A DNA stretch of 64,000 nucleotides from Kitasatospora purpeofusca. Lineage in GTDB: Bacteria; Actinomycetota; Actinomycetes; Streptomycetales; Streptomycetaceae. Shown here in pieces: positions 27,941-37,212 of this stretch. The position numbers and the translations under genes were made by a program. Position 1 is the first letter of the stretch; each line of letters begins with the position of its first letter. The stretch covers positions 1 to 64,000 of the forward strand of contig NZ_JODS01000030.1 of NCBI RefSeq assembly GCF_000718025.1, read 5' to 3'. A model generated the notes under the pieces. It saw only the letters and a list, made by a program, of their open reading frames with translations, was not told the origin of the DNA and did not search any database.

Positions 27941-28597
27941 TCACGCCTCGCTGAACCCGTCCTCCAGGATCGCGAAGGTGCGGTGGACGAGTTCGACGAT
28001 GTCCTCGGTGCCGCCGCCCTCGGCCCACTGCAGCACGGTCTCGGTGGTGGCGCCGCCGATCGCGGCGGCGATGATCCGCATCGCGTAGGTGGGCTCCCGC
28101 ACCCCGGCCCGCCGGGTCAACGCGGTGAGGTAGAGCTGCTGGGACTCATTGCCGCTGTCGATCATCCGGGCGCGCAGCGCGGGCACGTCCTTGGTCAGCC
28201 GCATCCGGACGAGCAGTTCCTCGCGCTCGTGCTCCAGCAGCTGCCGCAGCAGCCCGATCAGGGCCTCCCGGCAGGACCGCAGGAACGGTTCGTCGGCGGG
28301 GCGGGCGAGCAGGGCGTCGATCATCGCCGGGTCGTACTCGTCGGTGAGGACGAGGTCCTCCTTGGTGGCGAAGTACCGGAAGAAGGTGGACGGGGAGACC
28401 TCGGCGGCGGCCGCGATCTGGTCGACCGTGGTGTTCTCGTAGCCCTGCTCGGCGATCAGCCGGTAGGCCTCGCGCCGGATGGTCTGGCGGGTCTTCAGCT
28501 TCTTCCGCTCGCGCAGCGACAACGGCGCCTCCAGCATCGCCTGGATCGGGTTGCCCGTTCCGGCCGGAGGTGCCGTTGCCGACTGCGGTGCGCTCAT
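27941..28597 (-). CDS. TetR-family regulator of the MFS exporter
   Basis: 218 aa. The N-terminal HTH is typical: IRREAYRLIAEQGYENTTVD followed by QIAAAAEVSPSTFFRYFATK. The C-terminal part is the helical ligand and dimer domain. It lies 8 nt after the MFS gene on the same strand, so exporter and repressor are one operon with the exporter first. The likely operator is the inverted repeat at 30284-30297 upstream of the operon. Confidence 0.9.
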   Translation of the reverse strand: MSAPQSATAPPAGTGNPIQAMLEAPLSLRERKKLKTRQTIRREAYRLIAEQGYENTTVDQIAAAAEVSPSTFFRYFATKEDLVLTDEYDPAMIDALLARPADEPFLRSCREALIGLLRQLLEHEREELLVRMRLTKDVPALRARMIDSGNESQQLYLTALTRRAGVREPTYAMRIIAAAIGGATTETVLQWAEGGGTEDIVELVHRTFAILEDGFSEA

Positions 28598-28605
28598 GTC
28601 TTCGA

Positions 28606-30252
28606 TTATCCGTGATCGGTCGCGGGCACGACGGCCTGCCCGGGCTCTCCCGGTTCCCCGGCGGGCGCGGCCGCTCCGGCGGCGGCACTCCCGGCCCCGG
28701 CACCCCCGGCGGCGGCCGGCTCCTGCTGGGCGGTGGCCCTGGCGGGTTCGGTGGCCGGCATCCGCAGCGCCACGAGCACCGCCGACAGCACCGCGATCAC
28801 CCCCGAGACCAGCAGCACGACCGTCATCCCGTGCACATAGGCACCGTGCGCCGAGGCGGCCAGGGCGGGGTCGCCGGTCGCGGCGGCGACCGCGTCGGCG
28901 GCGACCACCGAGCGTCCGGCCCGTTCGGCCGCGCCCGCCGCGAGCCCGCCGGTGTCCAGCGCCCCCCGGTAGGAGTCGGCCAGCAGGCTGCCGAACACGG
29001 CCACCCCGATCGCGCCGCCGACCTGGCGGAAGGTCTGCAGCAGCCCCGAGCCGACGCCGGCCCGGGCGGGCGGCAGGGTGAGCAGGGCGGTGGCCTGCGC
29101 GGTGATCAGGGACAGGCCCATGCCGACCCCGAGCAGGGTGAGCCAGACCGCGGCGAGGGCGTAGCCGTCCGAGACCTCGGTGCGGCTGCCGATCAGCAGC
29201 GCGCCGGCCAGCAGGGCCAGCCCGAGCACGATCACGGCCCGGGGGCCGGTCCGGGCGACCAGCCGGTCGCTCAGCCGGGCGGCCACCATCAGGCCGAGCA
29301 TCATCGGCATCAGCCGCAGACCGGTGCCGAAGGCGTCGGCGCCGAGGACGCTCTGGAAGTACAGCGGGAGGACGAAGAAGGCACCGAACAGGACCAGTGA
29401 CACCAGCGTCGCGGCCACCGTCGACCAGCGGAAGCCGCCGTCGGCGAGCAGGGCCAGATCGAGCATCGGGGCCTGTTGCCGCCGGCTGCGCAGCACCAGC
29501 GCGGTGAGCGCGACCAGCGCGCCGCCGACCGTGCCGAGCACCAGCGGGTCGCTCCAGCCGCGCTCGGGGCTCTCGATGATGCCGTAGGTGAGCGCGGCCA
29601 GTCCGCCCGCGCCGAGCAGGGTGGCGGGCAGGTCGATCCGGGGTGCGGCCGGGTTGCGGGTCTCCGGCAGCAGCAGGGTGCAGGCGGTGATGCCGATCAC
29701 GACCAGCGGCAGGTTGATCGCGAAGATCGCGCCCCACCAGAAGTGCTGGAGCAGGAAGCCGCCGATCAGCGGGCCGAGCGGGGTGCCGACGGCCAGCGCG
29801 GCGGCCAGGATCGCGGTGGCGCGGCGCTGCTCGGCGGGCGGGAAGAGGCCGGGGATCACGGCCATGGACATCGGCATGACGAGGGCGCCGGCCAGGCCCA
29901 TCGCGGCCCGGGCGGCGATCAGGGTGCCCGGGCTGTCGGCCAGCATGCCGACGGCCGAGGCGAGGCCGAACAGGCCGAGGCCCAGGGTGAGGGTGAAGCG
30001 GCGGCCGAAGCGGTCGCCGATCAGCCCGGCCGGGAGCATCACGGCGGCGAACACCACGGTGTAGGAGTCGACGATCCACTGCTGCTGCCCGGTGGTGGCC
30101 TGGAGCTGCGAGGCGAGCGTGGGCAGGGCCACGTTCAGGACCGTCATGTCGAAGCTGATCACGAGGACGCTGAGTGCGACCGCGACGAGGGCGAGCCAGC
30201 GCCGCGGGTCCGGCCCGGGTGGGGCCGCCTGGTCGGTGGGCGGGGTGGACAC
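28606..30252 (-). CDS. MFS multidrug exporter, DHA2 (EmrB/QacA) type
   Basis: 548 aa with about 14 transmembrane segments. Motif A of the family is GDRFGRRFTLTLGLGLFG, and the motif D1 region SFDMTVLNVALPTLASQLQ is at the N-terminus. Motif C-like GTPLGPLIGGFL is in helix 5. The start is GTG 30252, with GGAGG 7 nt upstream; an in-frame TTG at 30273 lacks a site. It exports drugs or toxic metabolites in exchange for protons. The cotranscribed TetR gene suggests induction by the exported compound. Confidence 0.92.
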   Translation of the reverse strand: MSTPPTDQAAPPGPDPRRWLALVAVALSVLVISFDMTVLNVALPTLASQLQATTGQQQWIVDSYTVVFAAVMLPAGLIGDRFGRRFTLTLGLGLFGLASAVGMLADSPGTLIAARAAMGLAGALVMPMSMAVIPGLFPPAEQRRATAILAAALAVGTPLGPLIGGFLLQHFWWGAIFAINLPLVVIGITACTLLLPETRNPAAPRIDLPATLLGAGGLAALTYGIIESPERGWSDPLVLGTVGGALVALTALVLRSRRQQAPMLDLALLADGGFRWSTVAATLVSLVLFGAFFVLPLYFQSVLGADAFGTGLRLMPMMLGLMVAARLSDRLVARTGPRAVIVLGLALLAGALLIGSRTEVSDGYALAAVWLTLLGVGMGLSLITAQATALLTLPPARAGVGSGLLQTFRQVGGAIGVAVFGSLLADSYRGALDTGGLAAGAAERAGRSVVAADAVAAATGDPALAASAHGAYVHGMTVVLLVSGVIAVLSAVLVALRMPATEPARATAQQEPAAAGGAGAGSAAAGAAAPAGEPGEPGQAVVPATDHG

Positions 30253-30561
30253 GGGAACCTCCGGGGCCTGCAAAGGGGAGTCTCTGTCAAATGACAGTAA
30301 CTCCCAGAATATGGGCGCCCGTCAATGCCGAATCATGGTTCCGAATCGACTACTCTCCGTGATGTGTCCTGGAAGTGCGCGTTCCGCACGGGGAATTGAC
30401 GCAACGTTGATCTGTCGTTCGCCGCCTTTGGGCGGTTACGGGTGACTGTCGGTAGATACCATGTGGCCGTCGGTCAGTGCGGACCGGTGCGTGCCGAGAG
30501 CGGAGAAGGGGTGGGGCGGCACGGGCCGACCACGAGCCCGGCGCAGGAAGGGGAAGCCGAA
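30253..30561. other. Divergent promoter region
   Basis: About 310 bp between the MFS operon and the small membrane-protein gene. It contains the inverted repeat at 30284-30297 on the MFS side and a TAGATA hexamer near 30453 that could be the -10 for the plus-strand gene. A longer GTG start for that gene at 30442 is open, but has no ribosome site. Confidence 0.45.
30284..30297. promoter_or_regulatory. Candidate TetR operator
   Basis: CTGTCA-AA-TGACAG, a 6-bp inverted repeat with a 2-bp centre, lies 32-45 bp upstream of the MFS start. Its minus strand includes TTGACA, a consensus -35 hexamer, so a bound repressor would block polymerase. Confidence 0.65.
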
Positions 30562-31101
30562 ATGGCCGATCGGGAGTCGGGTGCCCAGATCTGGGGCGCC
30601 GCAGTGGTGGTTGCCTCGGCGCTGGCCGTGGTCGCGGCCTATCTGATCAACGGTGCCGCACTGGTGCTGCTGGTCGCCGGGGTCGAGGTGCTGCTGTTGA
30701 TGGTGTACGTGGGCCGGCGCTGGCGGCTGCTCCGCCAGGCGCCCGAGCCGGACCGCCGGGCGGCGCCGAAGGGCCATCGGACGGCGGGCGGCACGGTGGA
30801 CGCCGCGCACTGCGAGCGCTGCCGCCGGGCCCGGGAGGCGATCGACGCGCGGCAGGCCGGGCGCCAGCCGCGGACCCCGCACGCGTACGACCGTCACGAC
30901 CACCACGACCGGTCGCGCGAGCGTCGGCGCGAGGGGCCGCGCGAGCACGGGTCGTACGAGCACGCGCCGCACGAGCGGGCGTCGCACGAGCGCCCGGTCC
31001 GGGAGTGGACAGCGGAACGGGCGGCCGTCCGGTCGCACGACCGGTCGACCGCCCGTCATGGGGCGCCGGGTTCAGCCGGCCGCGCTGTAGGCCACCAGTG
31101 A
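30562..31101 (+). CDS. Two-helix membrane protein with His/Arg-rich tail
   Basis: 179 aa from the ATG at 30562 (GGAAGGGGAAG upstream). Two transmembrane helices (about 9-28 and 31-50) are followed by a long, charged cytoplasmic tail. This includes a Cys pair (HCERC) and a run rich in His, Arg and Glu with repeated HER units. The tail looks disordered and could bind metal or nucleic acid, but nothing shows it. Its last 30 bp overlap the end of the convergent trhA gene, so the C-terminus is not certain. Confidence 0.65.
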   Translation: MADRESGAQIWGAAVVVASALAVVAAYLINGAALVLLVAGVEVLLLMVYVGRRWRLLRQAPEPDRRAAPKGHRTAGGTVDAAHCERCRRAREAIDARQAGRQPRTPHAYDRHDHHDRSRERRREGPREHGSYEHAPHERASHERPVREWTAERAAVRSHDRSTARHGAPGSAGRAVGHQ

Positions 31102-31746
31102 GACGCCGACGTACTGGGTGATGAAGGCCCCGAGGGTGAAGGCGTGGAACACCTCGTGGAAGCCGAACCAGCGGGGTGACGGGTCGGGCCGCTTGAGCCC
31201 GTACACCACGCCGCCGATGCTGTAGAGCACCCCGCCGACGATCATCAGCACTATCACCGCGACCCCGCCCGTGCGCAGGAAGTCCGGCAGGTAGAACACG
31301 GCGGCCCAGCCCAGCGCGATGTACACCGGCGTGTACAGCCAGCGCGGCGCGCCGACCCAGAAGACCCGGAACGCGATCCCCGCCAGCGCACCGCCCCAGA
31401 CCGCCCAGAGCAGCACCTGCCGGGCGGCGCCGTCCAGCAGCAGGATGGTGAACGGCGTGTAGCTGCCGGCGATGATCAGGAAGATGTTCGCGTGGTCCAG
31501 CCGGCGCAGGATCGCGTCTCCGCGCGGGCCCCAGGTGAACCGGTGGTAGACCGCGCTGACCCCGAAGAGAAGCCAGGCGCTGACCGAGTAGATCGTGCAC
31601 GCGACTCTCGGGGCCCCGGGTTCGGCCAGGCAGATCAGCACGATCCCGGCGGCCACGGTGGCGGGGAACATTCCGGCGTGCAGCCAACCGCGCCACTTCG
31701 GCTTGAGCGGCGCACGCTCCGCGCTCTCCAGGAGCTCAGCAGTCAT
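31072..31746 (-). CDS. trhA: Hemolysin III/PAQR-family protein TrhA
   Basis: 224 aa with seven transmembrane helices. The metal-binding His set of the CREST superfamily is present: YHRFTW, LDHANIFLIIAGSYTPF and FGFHEVFHAFTLGAF. Bacterial PAQR proteins have been linked to membrane lipid homeostasis. I take the second ATG (31746) because TAGCAT ends 7 nt upstream, a leaderless arrangement; the first ATG (31755) overlaps that hexamer. A perfect 18-bp palindrome sits over the expected -35, so expression is probably repressed by an unlinked regulator. Confidence 0.87.
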   Translation of the reverse strand: MTAELLESAERAPLKPKWRGWLHAGMFPATVAAGIVLICLAEPGAPRVACTIYSVSAWLLFGVSAVYHRFTWGPRGDAILRRLDHANIFLIIAGSYTPFTILLLDGAARQVLLWAVWGGALAGIAFRVFWVGAPRWLYTPVYIALGWAAVFYLPDFLRTGGVAVIVLMIVGGVLYSIGGVVYGLKRPDPSPRWFGFHEVFHAFTLGAFITQYVGVSLVAYSAAG

Positions 31747-31765
31747 GAGCCGCATGCTACCCGCT

Positions 31766-31783
31766 ACCTACGGATCCGTAGGT
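31766..31783. promoter_or_regulatory. 18-bp perfect palindrome in the trhA promoter
   Basis: ACCTACGGATCCGTAGGT lies 6 bp upstream of the -10 (31754-31759) and spans the -35 position on the minus strand. A third half-site, CCGTAGG, is at 31791-31797. Excellent operator geometry, but no regulator gene is adjacent. Confidence 0.75.
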
Positions 31784-31868
31784 TACCCACCCGTAGGAAG
31801 TGGCGCTCATCACGACTTGGACGTTTTGGAGCATTGGCGGAGGGGGTGGAGGGGGTGCGAGGCCCCTC

Positions 31869-31911
31869 GCAGTGCACTGCTACTGGCTGGTAATCATCCT
31901 TACTGTAGTAA
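31869..31911. promoter_or_regulatory. Two dyads upstream of pckG
   Basis: GCAGTGCACTGC (31869-31880) is a perfect 12-bp palindrome. TTACT-GT-AGTAA (31900-31911) is a second dyad, in an unusually AT-rich stretch. They lie 120-160 bp upstream of pckG and are candidate operators for a gluconeogenic switch. Confidence 0.5.
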
Positions 31912-32030
31912 AAGATGCGTCAACTTTGCCTTCTTGCCGCGTTCCGGCCCAAGGTGCGGAGCTACGCTGCAAGCACCCTCAACCCCCGCTACGCCGTCTC
32001 CCCGCCGGGATGGCGTGAAACGGAGCGATC

Positions 32031-33857
32031 GTGTCGAACGAGAACTCGGCTGCTCTCAGCGCCGCGCCGACCCGCCACCAGCGCCTGCTGGCGTGGGTGC
32101 GCGAGATCGCGGAGATCACCCAGCCGGACCGCGTCGAATGGTGCGACGGTTCCGAGGAGGAGTACCAGCGCCTCGCGGACCTGCTCGTCGCCCAGGGCAC
32201 TTTCAAGAAGCTCAACGAGGACAAGCGACCCAACTCCTACTACGCCGCCTCCGACCCCACGGACGTGGCGCGGGTCGAGGACCGGACCTTCATCTGCTCC
32301 GAGCAGGAGAAGGACGCCGGCCCGACCAACCACTGGAAGGCCCCCGCCGAGATGCGGGAGATCTTCCAGGGCGAGCAGGGCCTGTTCCGCGGCGCCATGA
32401 AGGGCCGCACCATGTACGTCGTCCCGTTCTCGATGGGCCCGGTCGGCTCCCCGCTGGCCGCGTACGGCGTCGAGATCACCGACTCCGCCTACGTCGCGGT
32501 GTCGATGCGCGTGATGACCCGCATGGGCCGCGCGGTGCTGGACCAGCTCGGCGAGGACGGCGACTTCGTCAAGGCCGTGCACACCGTCGGCGCCCCGCTG
32601 GCCGAGGGCCAGGCGGACGTGCCGTGGCCGTGCAACAGCACCAAGTACATCTCGCACTTCCCGGAGAGCCGCGAGATCTGGTCCTTCGGCTCCGGCTACG
32701 GCGGCAACGCCCTGCTGGGCAAGAAGTGCTACGCGCTGCGCATCGCCTCGACCATGGCCCGCGACGAGGGCTGGCTGGCCGAGCACATGCTCATCCTGAA
32801 GCTCACCCCGCCGTCGGGCGAGGTCAAGTACGTGGCCGCCGCCTTCCCGTCGGCCTGCGGCAAGACCAACCTGGCGATGCTCCAGCCCACCGTCCCGGGC
32901 TGGAAGGTCGAGACGATCGGCGACGACATCGCCTGGATGCGCTTCGGCGCCGACGGCCGCCTGTACGCCATCAACCCCGAGGCCGGCTTCTTCGGCGTCG
33001 CGCCGGGCACCGGTGTCGACACCAACGCCAACGCGATCGACACCCTCTGGGGCAACACCGTCTTCACCAACGTCGCGCTCACCGACGACGGCGACGTGTG
33101 GTGGGAGGGCCTCACCGACGAGAAGCCGGCCCACCTGATCGACTGGCGGGGCGACGACTGGACGCCGGAGTCCGGCACCCCGGCGGCGCACCCGAATGCC
33201 CGCTTCGCCGTCCCGGCCGCGCAGTGCCCGACCATCGCCCCCGAGTGGGAGGACCCGGCGGGTGTGCCGATCTCGGCGATCCTGTTCGGCGGCCGCCGGG
33301 CCACCGCCGTGCCGCTGGTGACCGAGTCCCGCGACTGGCAGCACGGTGTCTTCCTGGGCGCCAACATCGCCTCCGAGAAGACCGCCGCCGCCGAGGGCAC
33401 CGTCGGCGAGCTGCGTCGCGACCCGTTCGCGATGCTGCCGTTCTGCGGCTACAACATGGGCGACTACTTCGCCCACTGGCTGAAGATCGGCGCCGCGGCC
33501 GACGCCGCCAAGCTGCCGAAGATCTACTACGTGAACTGGTTCCGCAAGAACGCCGACGGCCAGTTCGTCTGGCCGGGCTACGGCGAGAACAGCCGCGTGC
33601 TCAAGTGGATCGTCGAGCGCCTGGAGGGCAAGGGCGAGGGCGTCGAGACCCCGATCGGCGTGCTGCCGACCGTCGAGGGCTTCGACCTGAACGGCCTGGA
33701 GCTGTCGAAGGAGGACCTCGACCTGCTCTTCACCGTCGACGCCGACATCTGGCGTCAGGAGGCCGCGCTCGTCCCCGCGCACCTGGAGATGTTCGGTGAG
33801 CACACGCCCACCGAGCTGTGGGACGAGTACCGAGACCTGGTCGCCCGCCTCGGCTGA
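32031..33857 (+). CDS. pckG: Phosphoenolpyruvate carboxykinase (GTP)
   Basis: 608 aa, the length of GTP-dependent enzymes (ATP types are shorter). It converts oxaloacetate and GTP to PEP and CO2, the first committed step of gluconeogenesis. The P-loop is [14 protein letters not shown] (near residue 275), preceded by the substrate-binding [20 protein letters not shown] region, and the metal-binding [10 protein letters not shown] follows. The GTG at 32031 has GGAG 6 nt upstream. With GlpX at 62709 this gives the window two of the steps specific to gluconeogenesis. Confidence 0.95.
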   Translation: MSNENSAALSAAPTRHQRLLAWVREIAEITQPDRVEWCDGSEEEYQRLADLLVAQGTFKKLNEDKRPNSYYAASDPTDVARVEDRTFICSEQEKDAGPTNHWKAPAEMREIFQGEQGLFRGAMKGRTMYVVPFSMGPVGSPLAAYGVEITDSAYVAVSMRVMTRMGRAVLDQLGEDGDFVKAVHTVGAPLAEGQADVPWPCNSTKYISHFPESREIWSFGSGYGGNALLGKKCYALRIASTMARDEGWLAEHMLILKLTPPSGEVKYVAAAFPSACGKTNLAMLQPTVPGWKVETIGDDIAWMRFGADGRLYAINPEAGFFGVAPGTGVDTNANAIDTLWGNTVFTNVALTDDGDVWWEGLTDEKPAHLIDWRGDDWTPESGTPAAHPNARFAVPAAQCPTIAPEWEDPAGVPISAILFGGRRATAVPLVTESRDWQHGVFLGANIASEKTAAAEGTVGELRRDPFAMLPFCGYNMGDYFAHWLKIGAAADAAKLPKIYYVNWFRKNADGQFVWPGYGENSRVLKWIVERLEGKGEGVETPIGVLPTVEGFDLNGLELSKEDLDLLFTVDADIWRQEAALVPAHLEMFGEHTPTELWDEYRDLVARLG

Positions 33858-34002
33858 GCCTGAGCCTCAGCAGGAGCGGTAGAGAGACCGGTGTGCCGCA
33901 CGAAACGCGCACCGGTCAGCGACAGGACGGCCGGAGACCCGACGGACGATCTTTCCCCGACCAAGGAGATCGCCCGACCGGGACTCCGGCCGTAGCGTTT
34001 TT

Positions 34003-34038
34003 CCGAGTGCCCCGAGTGCCCCGAGTGCCCCGAGTGCG
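34003..34038. repeat. 9-bp tandem repeat
   Basis: Four head-to-tail copies of CCGAGTGCC (the last ends in G) lie in the gap between pckG and the convergent aminotransferase gene. A small hairpin (CGCCCC/GGGGCG, about 34064-34081) follows, next to the aminotransferase stop. Confidence 0.85.
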
Positions 34039-34082
34039 CCGCGGCCGGGCCCGGTGTTCCGGAACGCCCCGCTGCGGGGGCG

Positions 34083-35297
34083 CTACGGCTGGGTGTAGCC
34101 GCTCAGGAAGACACCGATCCGGGTGACCGCGTCGGTGATCTCCTCCGCGCGCGGCAGGGTGACCAGCCGGAAGTGGTCCGGCTCGGGCCAGTTGAAGCCG
34201 GAGCCCTGGACCAGCAGGATCCGCTCGGCCCGCAGCAGGTCGAGCACCATCCGTGCGTCGTCCTTGATCTTGAACACCTTCGGGTCCAGCCGGGGGAAGG
34301 CGTACAGCGCGCCCCTCGGTTTCACACAGCTGACCCCGGGGATCTCGTTGAGCAGCCGGTAGGCGGCGTCCCGGGACTCCAGCAGCCGCCCGCCGGGCAG
34401 CACCAGGTCCTTGATCGACTGCCGCCCGCCGAGCGCCGCGGCCACCGCGTGCTGGGCCGGCATGTTGGCGCACAGCCGCATCGAGGCCAGGACGGTCAGG
34501 CCCTCGACGTAGCTGCGGGCCCGGGTGCGGTCCCCGGAGAGCACCATCCAGCCCGAGCGGAAGCCCGCGACCCGGTAGGACTTGGACATGCCGTTGAAGG
34601 TGACGCAGAACAGGTCGGGTGCCAGCGTGGCCAGCGGGACGTGCTCGGCGTCATCGTAGAGGATCTTGTCGTAGATCTCGTCCGCGTAGATCACCAGCTG
34701 GTGCCGGCGGGCGATCGCGACCAGCCCCTCCAGCACCTCGCGCGGGTAGACCGCGCCGGTGGGGTTGTTGGGGTTGATCACCACCATCGCCCTGGTCCGG
34801 TCGGTGACCTTGGCCTCGACGTCGGCGAGGTCCGGGTACCAGTCGGACTGCTCGTCGCAGCGGTAGTGGACGGCGGTGCCGCCGGCCAGCGAGACGGAGG
34901 CCGTCCACAGCGGGTAGTCCGGGGCGGGGACGAGCACCTCGTCGCCGTCGTCCAGCAGCGCGGTCATCGCCAGCTGGATCAGCTCGGAGACGCCGTTGCC
35001 GAGGAAGACGTCCTCGACCGTCAGGCCGTGCAGCCCGCGCTCCTCGTAGTGCATCACCACGGCGCGGCGGGCGGAGAGCAGGCCCTTGGAGTCGCCGTAC
35101 CCGTGCGCGGAGGAGAGGTTGCGCAGGATGTCCTGGAGGATCTCCGGCGGCGCGTCGAAGCCGAACAGTGCCGGATTGCCGGTGTTGAGCTTCAGGATGC
35201 GGTGGCCCTGTTCCTCCAGCCGCATGGCCTCTTCGAGCACCGGACCGCGGATGTCGTAACAGACATTGGCGAGCTTGCTGGACTGGATGACCTGCAT
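34083..35297 (-). CDS. AlaA-like class I aminotransferase
   Basis: 404 aa, fold-type I PLP enzyme. The PLP lysine is K239 in NGMSKSYRVAGFRSGW; NPNNPTGAVY and the phosphate-binding arginine region follow the family. Its N-terminus (SSKLANVCYDIRGPVLEEA) is typical of the AlaA/YfbQ subgroup, which makes alanine from pyruvate and glutamate. ACTTTA on the plus strand gives TAAAGT 8 nt before the ATG on the coding strand, suggesting a leaderless or very short leader. The gene is convergent with pckG. Confidence 0.9.
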   Translation of the reverse strand: MQVIQSSKLANVCYDIRGPVLEEAMRLEEQGHRILKLNTGNPALFGFDAPPEILQDILRNLSSAHGYGDSKGLLSARRAVVMHYEERGLHGLTVEDVFLGNGVSELIQLAMTALLDDGDEVLVPAPDYPLWTASVSLAGGTAVHYRCDEQSDWYPDLADVEAKVTDRTRAMVVINPNNPTGAVYPREVLEGLVAIARRHQLVIYADEIYDKILYDDAEHVPLATLAPDLFCVTFNGMSKSYRVAGFRSGWMVLSGDRTRARSYVEGLTVLASMRLCANMPAQHAVAAALGGRQSIKDLVLPGGRLLESRDAAYRLLNEIPGVSCVKPRGALYAFPRLDPKVFKIKDDARMVLDLLRAERILLVQGSGFNWPEPDHFRLVTLPRAEEITDAVTRIGVFLSGYTQP

Positions 35298-35408
35298 GCC
35301 TGCCTACTTTAGGGGCACGAACGGGCGGCCCGGCGCGTGTCGTGGGACACCCGTCGGACCGCCCGGACGCTGCTGTTCCGCTACCCCTTCGATCGGGAGG
35401 CGGAGGCG

Positions 35409-36191
35409 TCAGCTGGCCTTCCAGATCAGCGGCTGGGTGTCCAGAACGCTACCGAAGACGAGGAACTGCGGCGGGGTGCCGTCCGGAACGAGATAGACGG
35501 CACACTGCTGCTGGGTCTCGCCGTCGGCCAGGGTGCCCGGCTTCTTGCCGGAGTCGCACTGCGGGATCGACCGCAGGACGGTCGGGGCGGACAGGATGCC
35601 GGTGCCCTTGGGCTCGGTCTGCACCTTGAACCGCATCATGAAGTACTCGTCCTGCAGCGGGGCGCCGGTGCGGTTGGTGAAGTTGACCGTCACGTAGTAC
35701 GGCGTCCTGCCCGCGGTGTCGGCCGGCTTCCAGTTGTACGGCGCGATCTCGGCCGCGGTGCCCTTGACCACCGAGACCGGGGTGACGTCGGCCTTGGTCT
35801 TGCCGAGGTAGCTCCCGGTGGCGGTGAGCGCGAGCGGGTTGTCGAAGGTGATCTTGCTGTTGCCGCCGCTCGCCCCGCCGATCGGGTTGCCGCTGGTCGC
35901 GGCCGAGGGCAGGCCGCCCGCGGTCGGGCTGCCGCCGCCGGCCGCGCCGCCCGCCGCACCGGCCGCGGGGGCCGAGGTCGGGGCGGCGGCCGTCGGGGCC
36001 GCGGTGATCCCGCCCGCCGGGGCCGAGGTGGGCGCGGCGCCGGTCGGGGCGGCGGTGGTCCCGCCCGCCGGGGCGGAGGTCGGGGCGGCGGTGACGGCCG
36101 GGTCGTCGTTCTCCGGGCCGCAGGCGGTCAGCGCGAGTGCGAGCGCGGCCACCGGAACGGCCGCGCGCAGAGTGTTCCGAAGCTTCGTCAA
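35409..36191 (-). CDS. Secreted lipoprotein with low-complexity linker
   Basis: 260 aa. The signal peptide ends in the lipobox ALTAC, with Cys near residue 24. A Thr/Ala/Pro-rich linker repeats APTSAPAGG-like units three times, and a C-terminal beta-rich domain (about 115-260) contains SKITFDNPLALTATGSYLG and a disulfide candidate (PQCDSGKK, QQCAVYL). The start is a TTG at 36191, chosen for GGGGGAG 7 nt upstream. The repeat makes this gene prone to length variation. No function is known. Confidence 0.8.
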   Translation of the reverse strand: MTKLRNTLRAAVPVAALALALTACGPENDDPAVTAAPTSAPAGGTTAAPTGAAPTSAPAGGITAAPTAAAPTSAPAAGAAGGAAGGGSPTAGGLPSAATSGNPIGGASGGNSKITFDNPLALTATGSYLGKTKADVTPVSVVKGTAAEIAPYNWKPADTAGRTPYYVTVNFTNRTGAPLQDEYFMMRFKVQTEPKGTGILSAPTVLRSIPQCDSGKKPGTLADGETQQQCAVYLVPDGTPPQFLVFGSVLDTQPLIWKAS

Positions 36192-36342
36192 GGTGTGTCT
36201 CCCCCGTGGATGATGTGGTCGGTGCGGCGCCGCGGATCGGTGGATCCGAGGTGCCGTCAGTGTCGGACGCGGACGGTGTCCGGTCGGTTCCGGAGCGGAA
36301 CCCGCCGGATCGTACCGCCACCGGAGGAGGAGGGGGCAAGCC

Positions 36343-37062
36343 GTGATCGCGATCGTGCTGGGAGCGGTCCTGGCGGGGCTGCTGGTGGCACCGGCCCTGC
36401 GCGGACTTGTGGTGCGGTACGCCGTGCCCGAGGACCAGCCGTGGTGCCTGGCCTGTCCGGCCTGCGGGCGCGCCCTGCGCGGCCTGCCGCCCACCGGCGG
36501 CTGCCCGGGCTGCCGGACCGGACTCGGCCCGGGCCCGTGGCGGGTGGAGGCGGTCACCGCCGCCGCGGCCGCCGCCGCGCTGACCGCGGCCCACCCGGCG
36601 GACGCGCTGCTGCTGCTCTGGCTGGCCGGCCCCGGGGTGGTGCTCGGTTTCACCGACGCCCGGGTGCACCGGCTGCCCTACCCGCTCACCTGGACGCTGG
36701 CGGCGGGCCTCGCGCTGCTGCTGACGGTGCTGGAGCTGGTGGACGGCAGCCCGGTGACGCTGCTGCGCTGCCTGCTGGTGGCGCTCGCGGCCGGGGCGCT
36801 GTTCGAAGTCCCGGTCCAGCTGGGCCGGATGGGCCCGGGGGACACCGTGCTGGCGCTCGGCCTCGGGGCGCTGCTCGGCCGGTACGGCTGGACCGCCGCG
36901 CTGGCCGGCCTGGCCGCCTTCGTGCTGCTGGCCGGGCTCTGGTCGGTCGGCGTCCTGCTGGTGGCCCTGGTGCGGCGCCGGCCGGTGCGGGGCCGGGAGG
37001 TGCCGCTGGGTCCGTTCATGCTGCTCGGCACCCTGGTGGCGGTGCTCGGGCACTCCGGCTGA
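36343..37062 (+). CDS. A24-type prepilin peptidase-like membrane protein
   Basis: 239 aa with about seven hydrophobic segments. A zinc-ribbon-like pair (LACPACGRALRG, GGCPGCRTG) in the first cytoplasmic loop is that of type IV prepilin peptidases. The two catalytic Asp residues fit LGFTDARVHRLPYP and RMGPGDTVLALG (the GxGD signature). The GTG at 36343 lies after GGAGGAGG. No pilin or type II secretion genes are nearby, so it probably serves a Tad/Flp pilus encoded elsewhere. Confidence 0.87.
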   Translation: MIAIVLGAVLAGLLVAPALRGLVVRYAVPEDQPWCLACPACGRALRGLPPTGGCPGCRTGLGPGPWRVEAVTAAAAAAALTAAHPADALLLLWLAGPGVVLGFTDARVHRLPYPLTWTLAAGLALLLTVLELVDGSPVTLLRCLLVALAAGALFEVPVQLGRMGPGDTVLALGLGALLGRYGWTAALAGLAAFVLLAGLWSVGVLLVALVRRRPVRGREVPLGPFMLLGTLVAVLGHSG

Positions 37063-37212
37063 GCCGGGCGGGGCCCGGGTCCGCCCGGGGCCGCCCGGAT
37101 CCACCGGGGAAAGCGGACGGGCCCGCCGTACCGGTCGGGTACGGCGGGCCCGGCGCCGGCGCGCCGGCCCCACCCTCAAGGGGAGGCGCGCCGTGGGGGT
37201 GAGGTCCTCTGG

